Source: an uncultured Acidimicrobiales bacterium
GTDB taxonomy: Bacteria > Actinomycetota > Acidimicrobiia > Acidimicrobiales > CADCTF01
Reading direction: 5' to 3'
Assembly (NCBI GenBank): GCA_902805655.1
Contig: CADCTF010000003.1
Span: 1-35,316 of the forward strand
Length of the DNA stretch: 35,316 bases
The translations under genes were made by a program, and so were the position numbers. Shown piece after piece: positions 7,655-15,061 of this stretch (the first letter of the stretch is position 1; each line of letters begins with the position of its first letter). The notes beneath the pieces were generated by a model that made no database searches, was not told the DNA's origin, and worked only from the letters and a program-made list of their open reading frames with translations.

Positions 7655-7660
7655 TACGCT
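7655..7660 (+). promoter_or_regulatory. Putative -10 element (TACGCT) for the trypsin-fold gene
   Basis: TACGCT is followed by seven nucleotides and then ATG 7668, predicting leaderless mRNA. An AGGAGG at 7633-7638 is too far upstream (about 30 nt) to act as a Shine-Dalgarno for this start. Confidence 0.5.
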
Positions 7661-7667
7661 GACGGCG

Positions 7668-8669
7668 ATGGCAACTGCAACTGCCCCGCGGCGAAGCTTC
7701 AGGAAGACGGCCAAGCCGGAGGGTCAGGACGAGGTGCCGAAAGGCAGGAAGGCGAGGCGCGCCCGACGCCCACCTCCGCCCCGCTGGCGTGAGCGGATCC
7801 TGCCGAAGACGGTGATCGGCATGACGATGCTCATCCTGGCCACAGCCGTCGGGGCCGCCTTCAGCGGCGCCGTGCTCTACACGTACTACGAGTACCGGCT
7901 GACCCAGAACGAGCAGCGTGTTCGCGACTTCATCGCCGGCTTCGACGAGCGCTACACCAACGCCATGGGCCAGATCGAGGCGCAACGGGCACAGGCCCAG
8001 AACGAGATCACCGAGGCACTCGAACCGCTGCGTGAGGTGACCGCAGAGGGCTCGACCCTCGAGGCCCTGGTGCAGAAGGTCCACCCCGGGATCTTCTTCG
8101 TGAACACGCAGGACGAGGCCGGGCAGCCTTCTGTGGGCTCGGGCTTCGTCATCGCGTCCGACGGCCAGCAGGCGCTGATGCTGACCTCGTACAACACGAT
8201 CCGAGCCGCCACCCGCCAGCCGGGTCCGGCCATCACCGTCCGCAAGGGCGACCAGGTGGTGCGGGCCACGCTGTGGACCTGGCACGAAGAGAAGGACCTG
8301 GCGCTGATCATCCTGAACCAGGGCGACATCCCCAAGCTCGACCTGGTGCCGCCGCAGCCGCCGGTGCGGCAGGGCACGCGCATCTTCGCCGTGTCGGGCC
8401 TCGGTGCCGCCGGGGGTGCCATCAGCCAGGGCTTCGTGGCCGACGTGTCGGGCGCAGGTGTGCAGCACGACGCCTCGGTCGGGGTCTCGTTCCAGGGAGG
8501 CCCCCTGGTGAACGACGAGGGTCAGGTCATCGCCATGGCCTCACGGGCGTACTCGCCCCTCGGGTTCGCACCGGAGGCCGTGTACTTCGGGGTCCCGGTC
8601 CGCGATGCCTGCGAGCGGGTGTTGAGGTGCCCGGAGGGCGGCCTGCCGACCGCCGGCGACAAGCGCTGA
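7668..8669 (+). CDS. Membrane-anchored trypsin/HtrA-fold protein, probably catalytically inactive
   Basis: This 333-residue protein has a basic N-terminus (residues 1-46), one transmembrane helix (about 48-72), a helical, possibly coiled-coil linker (75-135) and a trypsin-like domain (136-320). Fold landmarks are clear: GSGFVIASDG, EEKDLALI and GGPLVNDEGQVIAM. The triad is not intact. The His position (usually LTNHHV) reads LTSYNT, the Asp is D210, and the nucleophile motif (usually GNSGGP) reads SFQGGP, with Gln at the Ser position. This suggests an extracytoplasmic pseudoprotease that binds rather than cleaves. Two cysteines near the end (C315, C321) could form a disulphide. The context recalls MarP in mycobacteria, but the architecture (one helix rather than four) differs. 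Confidence 0.82.
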   Translation: MATATAPRRSFRKTAKPEGQDEVPKGRKARRARRPPPPRWRERILPKTVIGMTMLILATAVGAAFSGAVLYTYYEYRLTQNEQRVRDFIAGFDERYTNAMGQIEAQRAQAQNEITEALEPLREVTAEGSTLEALVQKVHPGIFFVNTQDEAGQPSVGSGFVIASDGQQALMLTSYNTIRAATRQPGPAITVRKGDQVVRATLWTWHEEKDLALIILNQGDIPKLDLVPPQPPVRQGTRIFAVSGLGAAGGAISQGFVADVSGAGVQHDASVGVSFQGGPLVNDEGQVIAMASRAYSPLGFAPEAVYFGVPVRDACERVLRCPEGGLPTAGDKR

Positions 8670-8786
8670 TCCTGCGATCTGACAGGCAAGCAGGACGTCG
8701 AGCTGACGGGCAGGATCGCCGCGCTGGCGTTCACCGGTCTGTCGAGCAGCAGCTGATCGACACGTCGTCGGTCACTGCGCTCAACT

Positions 8787-8803
8787 GACCCGCTCAGCGG
8801 GTC
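8787..8803. terminator. Short hairpin between convergent genes
   Basis: GACCCGCT at 8787-8794 and its complement at 8796-8803 form a compact stem over the stop codon of the PBP gene. The rest of the 124-bp gap (8670-8793) shows no gene. It is a weak terminator candidate only. Confidence 0.35.
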
Positions 8804-11073
8804 GTGGTGGTGGCTGCCGTCGTGGTGGTCGGGCGGGGGGTGGTGGTGGTCGTCGTGGTCGTCGGCGGTGGGATGGTCGACGTCGTGGTCGTGGTCGGCG
8901 CCTCGACCGGGGGCCTGGCCGGGTTCCCTACCTCGTACGGGCCGCCCGCCGGTGTGCCGGCTGGCTTTCGCTCGCCGCCCGCCTCGACGCCGGTTCGCGG
9001 CGCCGGCTTGTTCAGCTGATCCCGGATGACCTTGATCGGCGCCGGCTGGTGGAACTCGGTGACGGGCACCCCGGCCAGGGCCGGCTGCATGAACGCCTTC
9101 CACGTGGCCGCCGGGATCGTGCCGCCCGAGACGCGAGGCGTGCCCTTCACGTTGAAGAGCGACCTCGGCGCTTCCTTGTAGCCGATCCACACAGAGGCCG
9201 ACAGCGTCGGCGTGTAGCCGACGAACCAGGCGTCTCTCCACTCCTGGGCGGTGCCGGTCTTGCCGGCGGCGGGACGGCCGATGTCGGCGCGGGTGCCCGT
9301 GCCGTCGGTGATGACACCGGCGAGGACGTCGTTGACGTTGTCGGCGATGACCTCGTCGAGCACGCGGATCGGCTGACGGTTCTGGTTGTCCACGATGACG
9401 TTGCCGTTGCGGTCTTGGATCTTCAGGATGGGTGTGGTCTCCTGCTTGAGACCCCGTGCCGCGAAGACCCCGAAGGCCGAGGCCATGTCCAGGGGCGCCA
9501 CCTCTTGTGCCCCGAGCGAGTACGACACCCCGTGCGGGTAGCCGGGGGCGACCCAGGCTGTGTCCACCCCGAGCTTCTTGGCCATGTCGGCCGTCTCCTT
9601 GTAGCCCACGTCGCGGATGAGCTGGGCGTAGAGCGTGTTGTACGACTTCTGCGTGCCGACCTTGAGGGTCGCCGAGCCGCCGCCGCTGCCCTCGTAGTTC
9701 TGCACGACGTCGTCGGTACCGGGGATGCGGTAGGTGCTCGGAGCGGGATAGACGCGGCTGGGGGGGATGCCCTTCTCGAAGGCCGCGGCGAGCACGAAGG
9801 GCTTCCACGACGAGCCGGGCTGGCGACCGGTGCCGCCACCCTGGACGGCGGTGGCGCCCTGGTCCCAGCAGCTCGCACGAGTCAGGATCTTGTCCTCGGG
9901 CACGGGCAGGTTGGTCGTCTGTCCGGCCCTGCTCACCGGGTAGACAGCCGCAGCGCACTTGCCGAGGCCGAGGTTGACCTGCTCAGCGCCGAAGTCGCGC
10001 CCGCCGACGACGGCCTTCACGTATCCGGTCGGAGGCTCCACGGCGGTGAGGGCCATCTCGATCTCCGGGTTGACCCCCCGGAGCGCGTCCGTCACCGTCT
10101 TCTCGGCCAGGTCCTGGATCTTCGGGTCGAGCGTGGTCTGGATCCGCAGGCCGCCGTCGTAGACCGCGTCCTCTCCGTACTTGGCGATGAGGAAGCGGCG
10201 CACGTAGTCGACGAAGTACGGATACGCCGTCTCGGTGGGCTCTGGCGGCCACACGAACGTGTGCGGCTCAGCGGGCAGGTTCGGGTCGGAGATGACGAAC
10301 AGCGTCTCCGCCTTGGCCGCCTCGTACTGCGCCGGGTCGAGGTAGCCCTGCTCGAACATCTGCTGGAGCACCAGCAGCCGCTTCATCTCCGACCGCTCGC
10401 GGTTGGCCGGATTGCGCGGCTCGTACAGCGTGGGCGCCGGGATGATGCCGACGAGCAGCGCCGCCTCAGAGACGGTGAGCTGGCTCACCGGCTTGCGGAA
10501 GTACGTCTCCGACGCCGCCCCCACGCCGTAGGCACCGCTGCCCAGGAAGATGTTGGAGAAGTAGTTGAAGAGGATGACGTCCTTGTCGGTGGCCCGGTCG
10601 AGCTGGCTGGCCAGCACGGCCTCGCGCACCTTGCGGAGGATGGTCTTCTCCTTGCCGACGTAGGCCAGCTTCACGTACTGCTGGGTGATCGTGGATCCGC
10701 CCTGCGACGCCTCACCCCCCTCGATGTCGGCCTTCAGGGCACGGGCCGTCCCTCGCACGTCGAAGCCCGAGTGGTTGTAGAAGTTCCGGTCCTCGGTGGC
10801 GATGAGCGCCTGCTTCAGGTGCAGCGGGATGTCGGCCTGCTGGATCGGCACCCGCTGGTCGAAGCGCCGGAACTGGGCGATCTCGTCGCCGTTCTGGTCG
10901 TAGACCCGGCTCACCATGCCGCCCTCGGCCAGCTTGGGCTGCGGCAGCGACGCCGGCAGAGGGAGGAAGATGAGGGAGGCGAGCACCGTGCCGGCCACCA
11001 GCACGGGCCCGGTGCTGGCACAGAGGACGACGATGAGAGCCGTGCGGATGATGCCGAGGATGAGCGCACGCAT
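8794..11073 (-). CDS. Bifunctional class A penicillin-binding protein (PonA2-like transglycosylase/transpeptidase)
   Basis: This 759-residue peptidoglycan synthase has an N-terminal membrane anchor (about residues 5-38), a GT51 glycosyltransferase domain (about 70-250; catalytic E94 in TEDRNFYNHSG, then GGSTITQQYVK) and a penicillin-binding transpeptidase domain (about 340-660). The active-site motifs are S421-S-W-K424, KSYN (S477) and GKTGT. Between VGGRDF and the SxxK motif lie about 55 residues including C373 and C402, longer than usual and possibly disulphide-linked on the outer face. The tail (about 690-759) is Pro-rich and ends in Thr-rich repeats, like a wall-spanning linker. ATG 11073 begins the membrane helix. 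The synteny with a Wbl gene and ArsA-like genes supports PonA2 identity. Confidence 0.93.
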   Translation of the reverse strand: MRALILGIIRTALIVVLCASTGPVLVAGTVLASLIFLPLPASLPQPKLAEGGMVSRVYDQNGDEIAQFRRFDQRVPIQQADIPLHLKQALIATEDRNFYNHSGFDVRGTARALKADIEGGEASQGGSTITQQYVKLAYVGKEKTILRKVREAVLASQLDRATDKDVILFNYFSNIFLGSGAYGVGAASETYFRKPVSQLTVSEAALLVGIIPAPTLYEPRNPANRERSEMKRLLVLQQMFEQGYLDPAQYEAAKAETLFVISDPNLPAEPHTFVWPPEPTETAYPYFVDYVRRFLIAKYGEDAVYDGGLRIQTTLDPKIQDLAEKTVTDALRGVNPEIEMALTAVEPPTGYVKAVVGGRDFGAEQVNLGLGKCAAAVYPVSRAGQTTNLPVPEDKILTRASCWDQGATAVQGGGTGRQPGSSWKPFVLAAAFEKGIPPSRVYPAPSTYRIPGTDDVVQNYEGSGGGSATLKVGTQKSYNTLYAQLIRDVGYKETADMAKKLGVDTAWVAPGYPHGVSYSLGAQEVAPLDMASAFGVFAARGLKQETTPILKIQDRNGNVIVDNQNRQPIRVLDEVIADNVNDVLAGVITDGTGTRADIGRPAAGKTGTAQEWRDAWFVGYTPTLSASVWIGYKEAPRSLFNVKGTPRVSGGTIPAATWKAFMQPALAGVPVTEFHQPAPIKVIRDQLNKPAPRTGVEAGGERKPAGTPAGGPYEVGNPARPPVEAPTTTTTSTIPPPTTTTTTTTPRPTTTTAATTTTR
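8797..8920. repeat. Low-complexity Thr-codon repeat (C-terminal tail of the PBP)
   Basis: Runs of ACC/ACG codons (read on the minus strand) encode Thr blocks separated by Pro and Arg. On the plus strand this appears as GTGGTGGTC-type repeats. It is coding, not a tandem satellite, and could vary in length between strains. Confidence 0.7.
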
Positions 11074-11097
11074 GAGGGTGCCAAGTCTCGCACGGCA

Positions 11098-11415
11098 TCA
11101 GCCGTTTGCGATGTGCACCCTCACCATGCCGTCTTCCTCCCACACCCGGTGGGCAGCCAGGCCGGGCTGGTTCCCGATGGCCGTGACCAGGTCGCCGGTA
11201 CCGAGCTCGTAGGTCCACCCGTGCCACGGGCACAGCACCTTGCCGTCGAAGACGGGCCCGCCGTCGATCGGGGACCCGACGTGCACGCACTGGTTGTCCA
11301 GTGCGAAGACACGGTCGGCGACTCGGAACACGGCGATGTAGCGGTCACCCGCGCGACCAGGGCGGCCCCGTCCTTCGACGAGCTGCTCGGATCGGCAGAT
11401 GTCATAGGTCGGCAC
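11098..11415 (-). CDS. Rieske [2Fe-2S] ferredoxin-like protein
   Basis: This 105-residue soluble Rieske-domain protein resembles NirD and dioxygenase ferredoxin components, which pass electrons to partner oxidoreductases. Both ligand boxes are intact: C43-V-H45-VGSP and C62-P-W-H65-GW. There is no signal or membrane segment, so it is cytosolic. The GTG start at 11415 is the first in frame with homology. It lies between the PBP and the WhiB-like gene on the same strand, 62 bp downstream of the latter. No oxygenase or nitrite reductase partner is in the window, so its redox partner is unknown. Confidence 0.9.
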   Translation of the reverse strand: MPTYDICRSEQLVEGRGRPGRAGDRYIAVFRVADRVFALDNQCVHVGSPIDGGPVFDGKVLCPWHGWTYELGTGDLVTAIGNQPGLAAHRVWEEDGMVRVHIANG

Positions 11416-11477
11416 CGAGTCCAGTGTGCCCCGCGCCTACGAGGACGCAGGCCAGGCGCCCGCCGCAGCGAGCGCGT

Positions 11478-11738
11478 TCAGCTGGCCTGGCCGATGGCCG
11501 CCTTGCGCTCGTTCTCGTTCATGCCGCCCCAGATGCCGTGGGGCTCACGTATCCGCAACGCATAGTCGAGGCAGGGTCGCTGTACCGCACAAGCGCCACA
11601 GATGGCCTTGGCCCGGCGCTCCCGATCTTCCTTCTCGTCCTTGCGCTCGAAGTGCGTCGGTGGAAAGAACACGGCCGCCTGGGGCCCGCGACATGCAGCT
11701 CGGGCCTGCCAAAGATCTTCGGTGCGCTGTGCGCTCAC
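11478..11738 (-). CDS. WhiB-like (Wbl) iron-sulphur transcription factor
   Basis: This 86-residue actinobacteria-specific regulator binds a redox/NO-sensitive [4Fe-4S] cluster and often partners the primary sigma factor. The four ligands are C16, C47, C50 and C56 (C-x30-C-x2-C-x5-C), followed by the G-I-W-G-G turn at 68-72. The GTG at 11738 is chosen because an AGGGGG Shine-Dalgarno lies about 6 nt upstream and homology begins there; the frame stays open to 11801. The C-terminal basic tail is short, like compact Wbl proteins. Neighbouring PonA2-like and ArsA-like genes suggest a WhiB4-type position, but the sequence alone does not settle which Wbl class it is. Confidence 0.9.
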   Translation of the reverse strand: MSAQRTEDLWQARAACRGPQAAVFFPPTHFERKDEKEDRERRAKAICGACAVQRPCLDYALRIREPHGIWGGMNENERKAAIGQAS

Positions 11739-11768
11739 GGCATCCCCCTTTCTGAAACCGAACGAAAG

Positions 11769-11783
11769 GTACTCCCCGAGTAC
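11769..11783. promoter_or_regulatory. Dyad in the WhiB-like gene promoter region
   Basis: A perfect inverted repeat, GTACTC (11769-11774) and GAGTAC (11778-11783) with a 3-bp centre, lies 31 bp upstream of the wbl start. A TTGACC -35-like hexamer reads toward the gene further upstream (about 11796-11801). The position suits an operator. Confidence 0.45.
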
Positions 11784-11837
11784 GACTCCTACAAGGGTCA
11801 ACTTTCGCGAGCGGTGCTCTGACCTGCCGTTTCGTCA

Positions 11838-13016
11838 GTGACCTGCGTCTCGAGCCGCACCTTCGAGGGGCTCGACCTCGAGGAGCAACCCGTCGATCGC
11901 GGCCACCCGCACGGTGTCGCCGGCGAGGATCGGGGTGGCGCGGTTGGTTCGGGCCCGCCAGGGCGCATCCCGCACCTGCACCACGCCGTCGGGGTCGACG
12001 GCCGAGAGGGCCCGGCCGTGCTCGCCGATCATCGACTCCCGGCCGATGGTGGGGGTCGAGAAGCGGGTGCGCACCACGCTCGGCATGGCCGACACCATGA
12101 ACAGCACGATCCCGACCAGCGCGAGGGCCGCGATGTGCAGCGGCACCCGCTGGTCGTCGTAGAGCAGGAGGCTGCCCACCACCAGGGCCAGGGTGGCGAT
12201 GGCGGTCCACGCCCTCGGTGACCCCGCCTGGACGTCGACGGCGTAGCCGACCACGGCGAGCAGGATGAGCACGAGGCCGACCGGCCGGGTCGGAAGGGCG
12301 CCCAGCCCGTACGAGCTCAACAGCAGGCACACCGCCGCCACCCCTGCCGCCACCCCGATGCCGGCGCTGAAGAGCTCGAACACCACGAGCGACAAGCCGA
12401 TGAGCAGCAGCACGTAGGCCACGGACGGAGTGGTGACGGCGTGCAGCATCTGCGCGAGCAGGGAGGGCTCGTCGAAGCGCACGTCGAATCGCACCTCGCT
12501 GAGCTGCTCCGGGCTGAGGGCCCCGCCGGCCGGGGTGCGCACGTAGACGTCGACGATGAAGTTCTGCAGCGTGGGCGCCACCAGATCGATGGTGGCCCCG
12601 TCGAGGGCCTGCTCGGCGGTCGTCGACCGGGAGGCCGAAGCACCGAGACGCGTGCCCGGCGCCATCCCGCTAATCGTCGCCGCCTCCACGAGGGTGGCCG
12701 CACCTCGGTAGGCCCGGGCCGCCCGGCTCTGGCCGACCCACACGGCGACGGGCACCGTCGAGCTCGAGATGTCCCGGGCCAGGGCGTCCACCTCGGCCTG
12801 CGGGACGATGGTGTCCTGGCTGTCGAGGCGGATCACCAGCACCTCGGCGCCGCTGGTCGTCGCGCCGGACAGCGCCGAGCGGAGGAAGTCGACCTGGATC
12901 GGGTCGAGGACGCCGCTCACCTCCACCACGTCGACACGGGGCGCCGTCGGGCTCGCCTGGGCCGATGCCGGACGCGGACCGACGAGCAGGCACGCCCAGA
13001 CGGCGATGCAGAACAT
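11838..13016 (-). CDS. NfeD-family membrane protein with degenerate, shortened protease domain
   Basis: This 392-residue protein has a signal peptide (residues 1-21, ending ASAQA), a ClpP/SppA-like domain (about 28-155), four or so transmembrane helices (about 195-320) and a C-terminal OB-fold domain (GEHGRAL... GDTVRVAAIDG). Long-form NfeD proteins are membrane serine proteases linked to stomatin-like partners. Here the nucleophile region aligns as RAARAYRGAAT with no Ser at the expected position. About 45 residues that normally carry the catalytic Lys, between MAPGTRLGAS and TTAEQALDGATIDLV, are missing. It is therefore likely a non-catalytic scaffold. ATG 13016 begins the signal peptide. 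It diverges from the ArsA-like pair and no stomatin gene is adjacent. Confidence 0.85.
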
Positions 13017-13022
13017 GGCGGT

Positions 13023-13029
13023 TAGCCTT
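13023..13029. promoter_or_regulatory. Overlapping divergent -10 elements for nfeD and ArsA-like genes
   Basis: Plus-strand TAGCCT (13023-13028) lies 10 nt before ATG 13039. Minus-strand AAGGCT (13029-13024) lies 7 nt before ATG 13016. The two hexamers share five base pairs. The minus element lacks the first T of TANNNT, so it is the weaker call. Confidence 0.4.
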
Positions 13030-13038
13030 CGCAGTCGG

Positions 13039-13998
13039 ATGGACGTCTCCCAGTTCTGTTCCTCGACCCGGCTGATCATCGTCGCCGGGAAGGGCGGAGT
13101 CGGCAAGACGACGGTCACTGCGGCCATCGCCAGCATGGCCGCCGCCGAGGGACTGACGAGCCTCATCGTCGAGGTGGACGGGAAGAGCGGGGTCGGCGCC
13201 ATGTTCGGCCAGGCCGAACCGCTGACCTACGACGAGGTGGTGCTGGCGGACGGGTGCGGTCCCGGCGGAGTCGGCCAGGTCCGGGCCCGGGCCCTGACCC
13301 CCGATGACGCGCTGGTGGAGTACCTCTACGACCACGGCATGGGGCGCGTGTCCCGGCGGCTGGCCAGCTCGGGCGCGCTCGACGTGGTGGCCACCGCGGT
13401 GCCCGGCATCAAGGACATCCTCGTGCTGGGCAAGGTGAAGCAGCTGGAGCGGGAGGGTCCGGTCGATCTGGTGGTGCTCGACGCCCCCGCCGCGGGTCAT
13501 GCCGTGACCTTCCTCACCAGCGCCCGGGCCCTGGCCGATGCGGCGCGGGCCGGGCCGATCCGCGTCCAGGCCGAGGCGGTCGTCGAGCTGCTCTCGGACG
13601 CCCGCCGGTGCCAGGTGATCCTCGTCACGCTGCCCGAGGAGACGCCGGTGAACGAGGTCGTCGAGACCGCCTACCGGTTGGAGGACACCGTCGGCATCAA
13701 GCTCGGTCCGCTCGTGGTCAACGGCGTCTACCCGCAGCTCGCCGGCCTCGGCGAGGACCCGGAGTCGGTCGCCGAGCGGGCCGGTGTAGACGTCACGTCC
13801 GGCCAGGTGTCGGCTCTGCGCGCCGCCGCCGACTTCCGGCACCGCCGACAAGAGCTCCAGCAACGCCAGCTCGAGCGTCTGGGTGAGCGGCTGCCCCTCG
13901 ATCGCGTCGAGCTCCCGTTCCTGTTCACCGCCGAGATCGGGCCGCCGGAGACCCAGGTGCTCGCCGGCGCTCTCGCCACTGGGCTGCGGGCGCTGTGA
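13039..13998 (+). CDS. ArsA/Get3-like ATPase, first of a pair
   Basis: This 319-residue P-loop ATPase of the SIMIBI class has a deviant Walker A with signature lysine (G17-K-G-G-V-G-K-T24) and the switch segment VVLDAPAAGHAVTFL. No arsenic-related gene is nearby and there is no cysteine metal site typical of ArsA. It is better read as the Get3-like protein found next to ponA2/whiB4 in mycobacteria (the Rv3679-Rv3680 pair, recalled from memory). ATG 13039 directly precedes the P-loop strand. Its TGA overlaps the GTG of the next ATPase (GTGA), so the two are probably made in fixed ratio and may form a hetero-complex. Confidence 0.88.
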   Translation: MDVSQFCSSTRLIIVAGKGGVGKTTVTAAIASMAAAEGLTSLIVEVDGKSGVGAMFGQAEPLTYDEVVLADGCGPGGVGQVRARALTPDDALVEYLYDHGMGRVSRRLASSGALDVVATAVPGIKDILVLGKVKQLEREGPVDLVVLDAPAAGHAVTFLTSARALADAARAGPIRVQAEAVVELLSDARRCQVILVTLPEETPVNEVVETAYRLEDTVGIKLGPLVVNGVYPQLAGLGEDPESVAERAGVDVTSGQVSALRAAADFRHRRQELQQRQLERLGERLPLDRVELPFLFTAEIGPPETQVLAGALATGLRAL

Positions 13999-15038
13999 GC
14001 GCCTTCCGCGTCGCGGACCTGGCCCGGGAGGCGGCCATCGTCGTGTGCTGCGGGTCGGGTGGCGTGGGCAAGACCACCACCGCGGCCGCGCTCGCCGTCG
14101 AAGGCGCCAGGGCCGGCCGGCGAGCCTGTGTGGTCACCATCGACCCGGCCAAGCGCCTGGCCGACGCGCTGGGGCTCGAGTCGCTCACCAACGTGCCGGG
14201 GCGCGTGGTCGGGCCGTGGGACGGGGAGCTGTGGGCCCTCATGCTCGACACCAAGTCCACGTTCGACGACCTGGTGACGCGTCACGCGGACACGCCGGAG
14301 CAAGCCGCCGCCATCCTCGACAACCGCCTCTATCGGAACATGTCCGGAGCGCTCTCCGGCACGCAGGAGTACATGGCCATGGAGAAGCTCTATGAGCTCA
14401 GCGCCGAAGGAGGGTTCGACCTCGTCGTCGTCGACACCCCGCCCTCGCGCAACGCGCTCGACTTCCTGGAGGCACCCCGCCGCCTGACCCGCTTCCTGGA
14501 GAACCGGGTCTTCCGCCTCCTGATGACGCCGACCAAGGCCTACTTCCGAGCGGTGGGCCTGGCCACGCAGACGTTCCTACGAACGGTGTCGAAGACGGTG
14601 GGCGCAGACGTGGTGGCCGACGCCGTGACCTTCTTCCAGTCCTTCGAGGGCATGGAGCAGGGTTTTCGGGAGCGGGCCGCAGCGGTGGACGAGCTGCTAC
14701 GTGCGCCGTCGACCTCGTTCGTCCTGGTGACCTCCCCGCGGCCGGACTCGGTGCAGGAGGCACGCTTCTTCGCCACGAAGCTGGCCGACGCCTCGATCAC
14801 CGTCGACGGCCTCATCGTGAACCGGGTGCATCCCACCTTCGGCGACGCGCCGGCACCCCAGGGGCTCGGCGACCTCACCCGGAACCTCACCGAGCTGCGC
14901 GCGCTCTCCTCAGCCGACGACCGTCACCTGCGAGGACTGGCCACGTTGGTCGCGCCGGCTCCGGTGACCCGGGTGCCGTTCCTCGACGAGGAGGTACACG
15001 ACCTGGCCGGGCTCGAGCGCATCCGGGCCTACCTCTAG
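13995..15038 (+). CDS. ArsA/Get3-like ATPase, second of a pair, signature Lys replaced
   Basis: This 347-residue ArsA-family ATPase starts at a GTG overlapping the preceding gene's stop. Its P-loop reads G20-S21-G-G-V-G-K26-T-T, so the intermolecular signature lysine is Ser while the core Walker A lysine remains. The DTPPSRNALDFL switch is intact. A central helical region rich in Phe and Leu (about 160-230) corresponds to the client-binding part of Get3-type proteins. Because it lacks the signature lysine, it may rely on the first protein to complete its catalytic site. Membrane-protein handling or envelope homeostasis is a family-based inference only. Confidence 0.88.
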   Translation: MSAFRVADLAREAAIVVCCGSGGVGKTTTAAALAVEGARAGRRACVVTIDPAKRLADALGLESLTNVPGRVVGPWDGELWALMLDTKSTFDDLVTRHADTPEQAAAILDNRLYRNMSGALSGTQEYMAMEKLYELSAEGGFDLVVVDTPPSRNALDFLEAPRRLTRFLENRVFRLLMTPTKAYFRAVGLATQTFLRTVSKTVGADVVADAVTFFQSFEGMEQGFRERAAAVDELLRAPSTSFVLVTSPRPDSVQEARFFATKLADASITVDGLIVNRVHPTFGDAPAPQGLGDLTRNLTELRALSSADDRHLRGLATLVAPAPVTRVPFLDEEVHDLAGLERIRAYL

Positions 15039-15056
15039 CCCGGATCGCAGCCGGGC
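15038..15056. terminator. Short hairpin at the end of the ArsA-like operon
   Basis: GCCCGG at 15038-15043 pairs with CCGGGC at 15051-15056 (7-nt loop), between the converging ATPase and STAS genes. It is a weak candidate. Confidence 0.35.
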
Positions 15057-15061
15057 CCGGG

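Noticed and set aside
8797-8920. Possible tandem repeat or CRISPR-like array
   Set aside because: The repeats are Thr codons within the PBP reading frame, with no spacer structure.
9049-11565. 838-residue plus-strand open frame opposite the PBP gene
   Set aside because: Shadow of high-GC coding on the minus strand; composition is Gly/Arg/His/Val-rich without any domain, while the minus strand shows clear PBP motifs.
13039-15038. Arsenite efflux ATPase (ArsA) annotation
   Set aside because: No ArsB, ArsD or ArsR partner is nearby and there is no typical metal-binding cysteine set; Get3-like identity fits the neighbourhood better.
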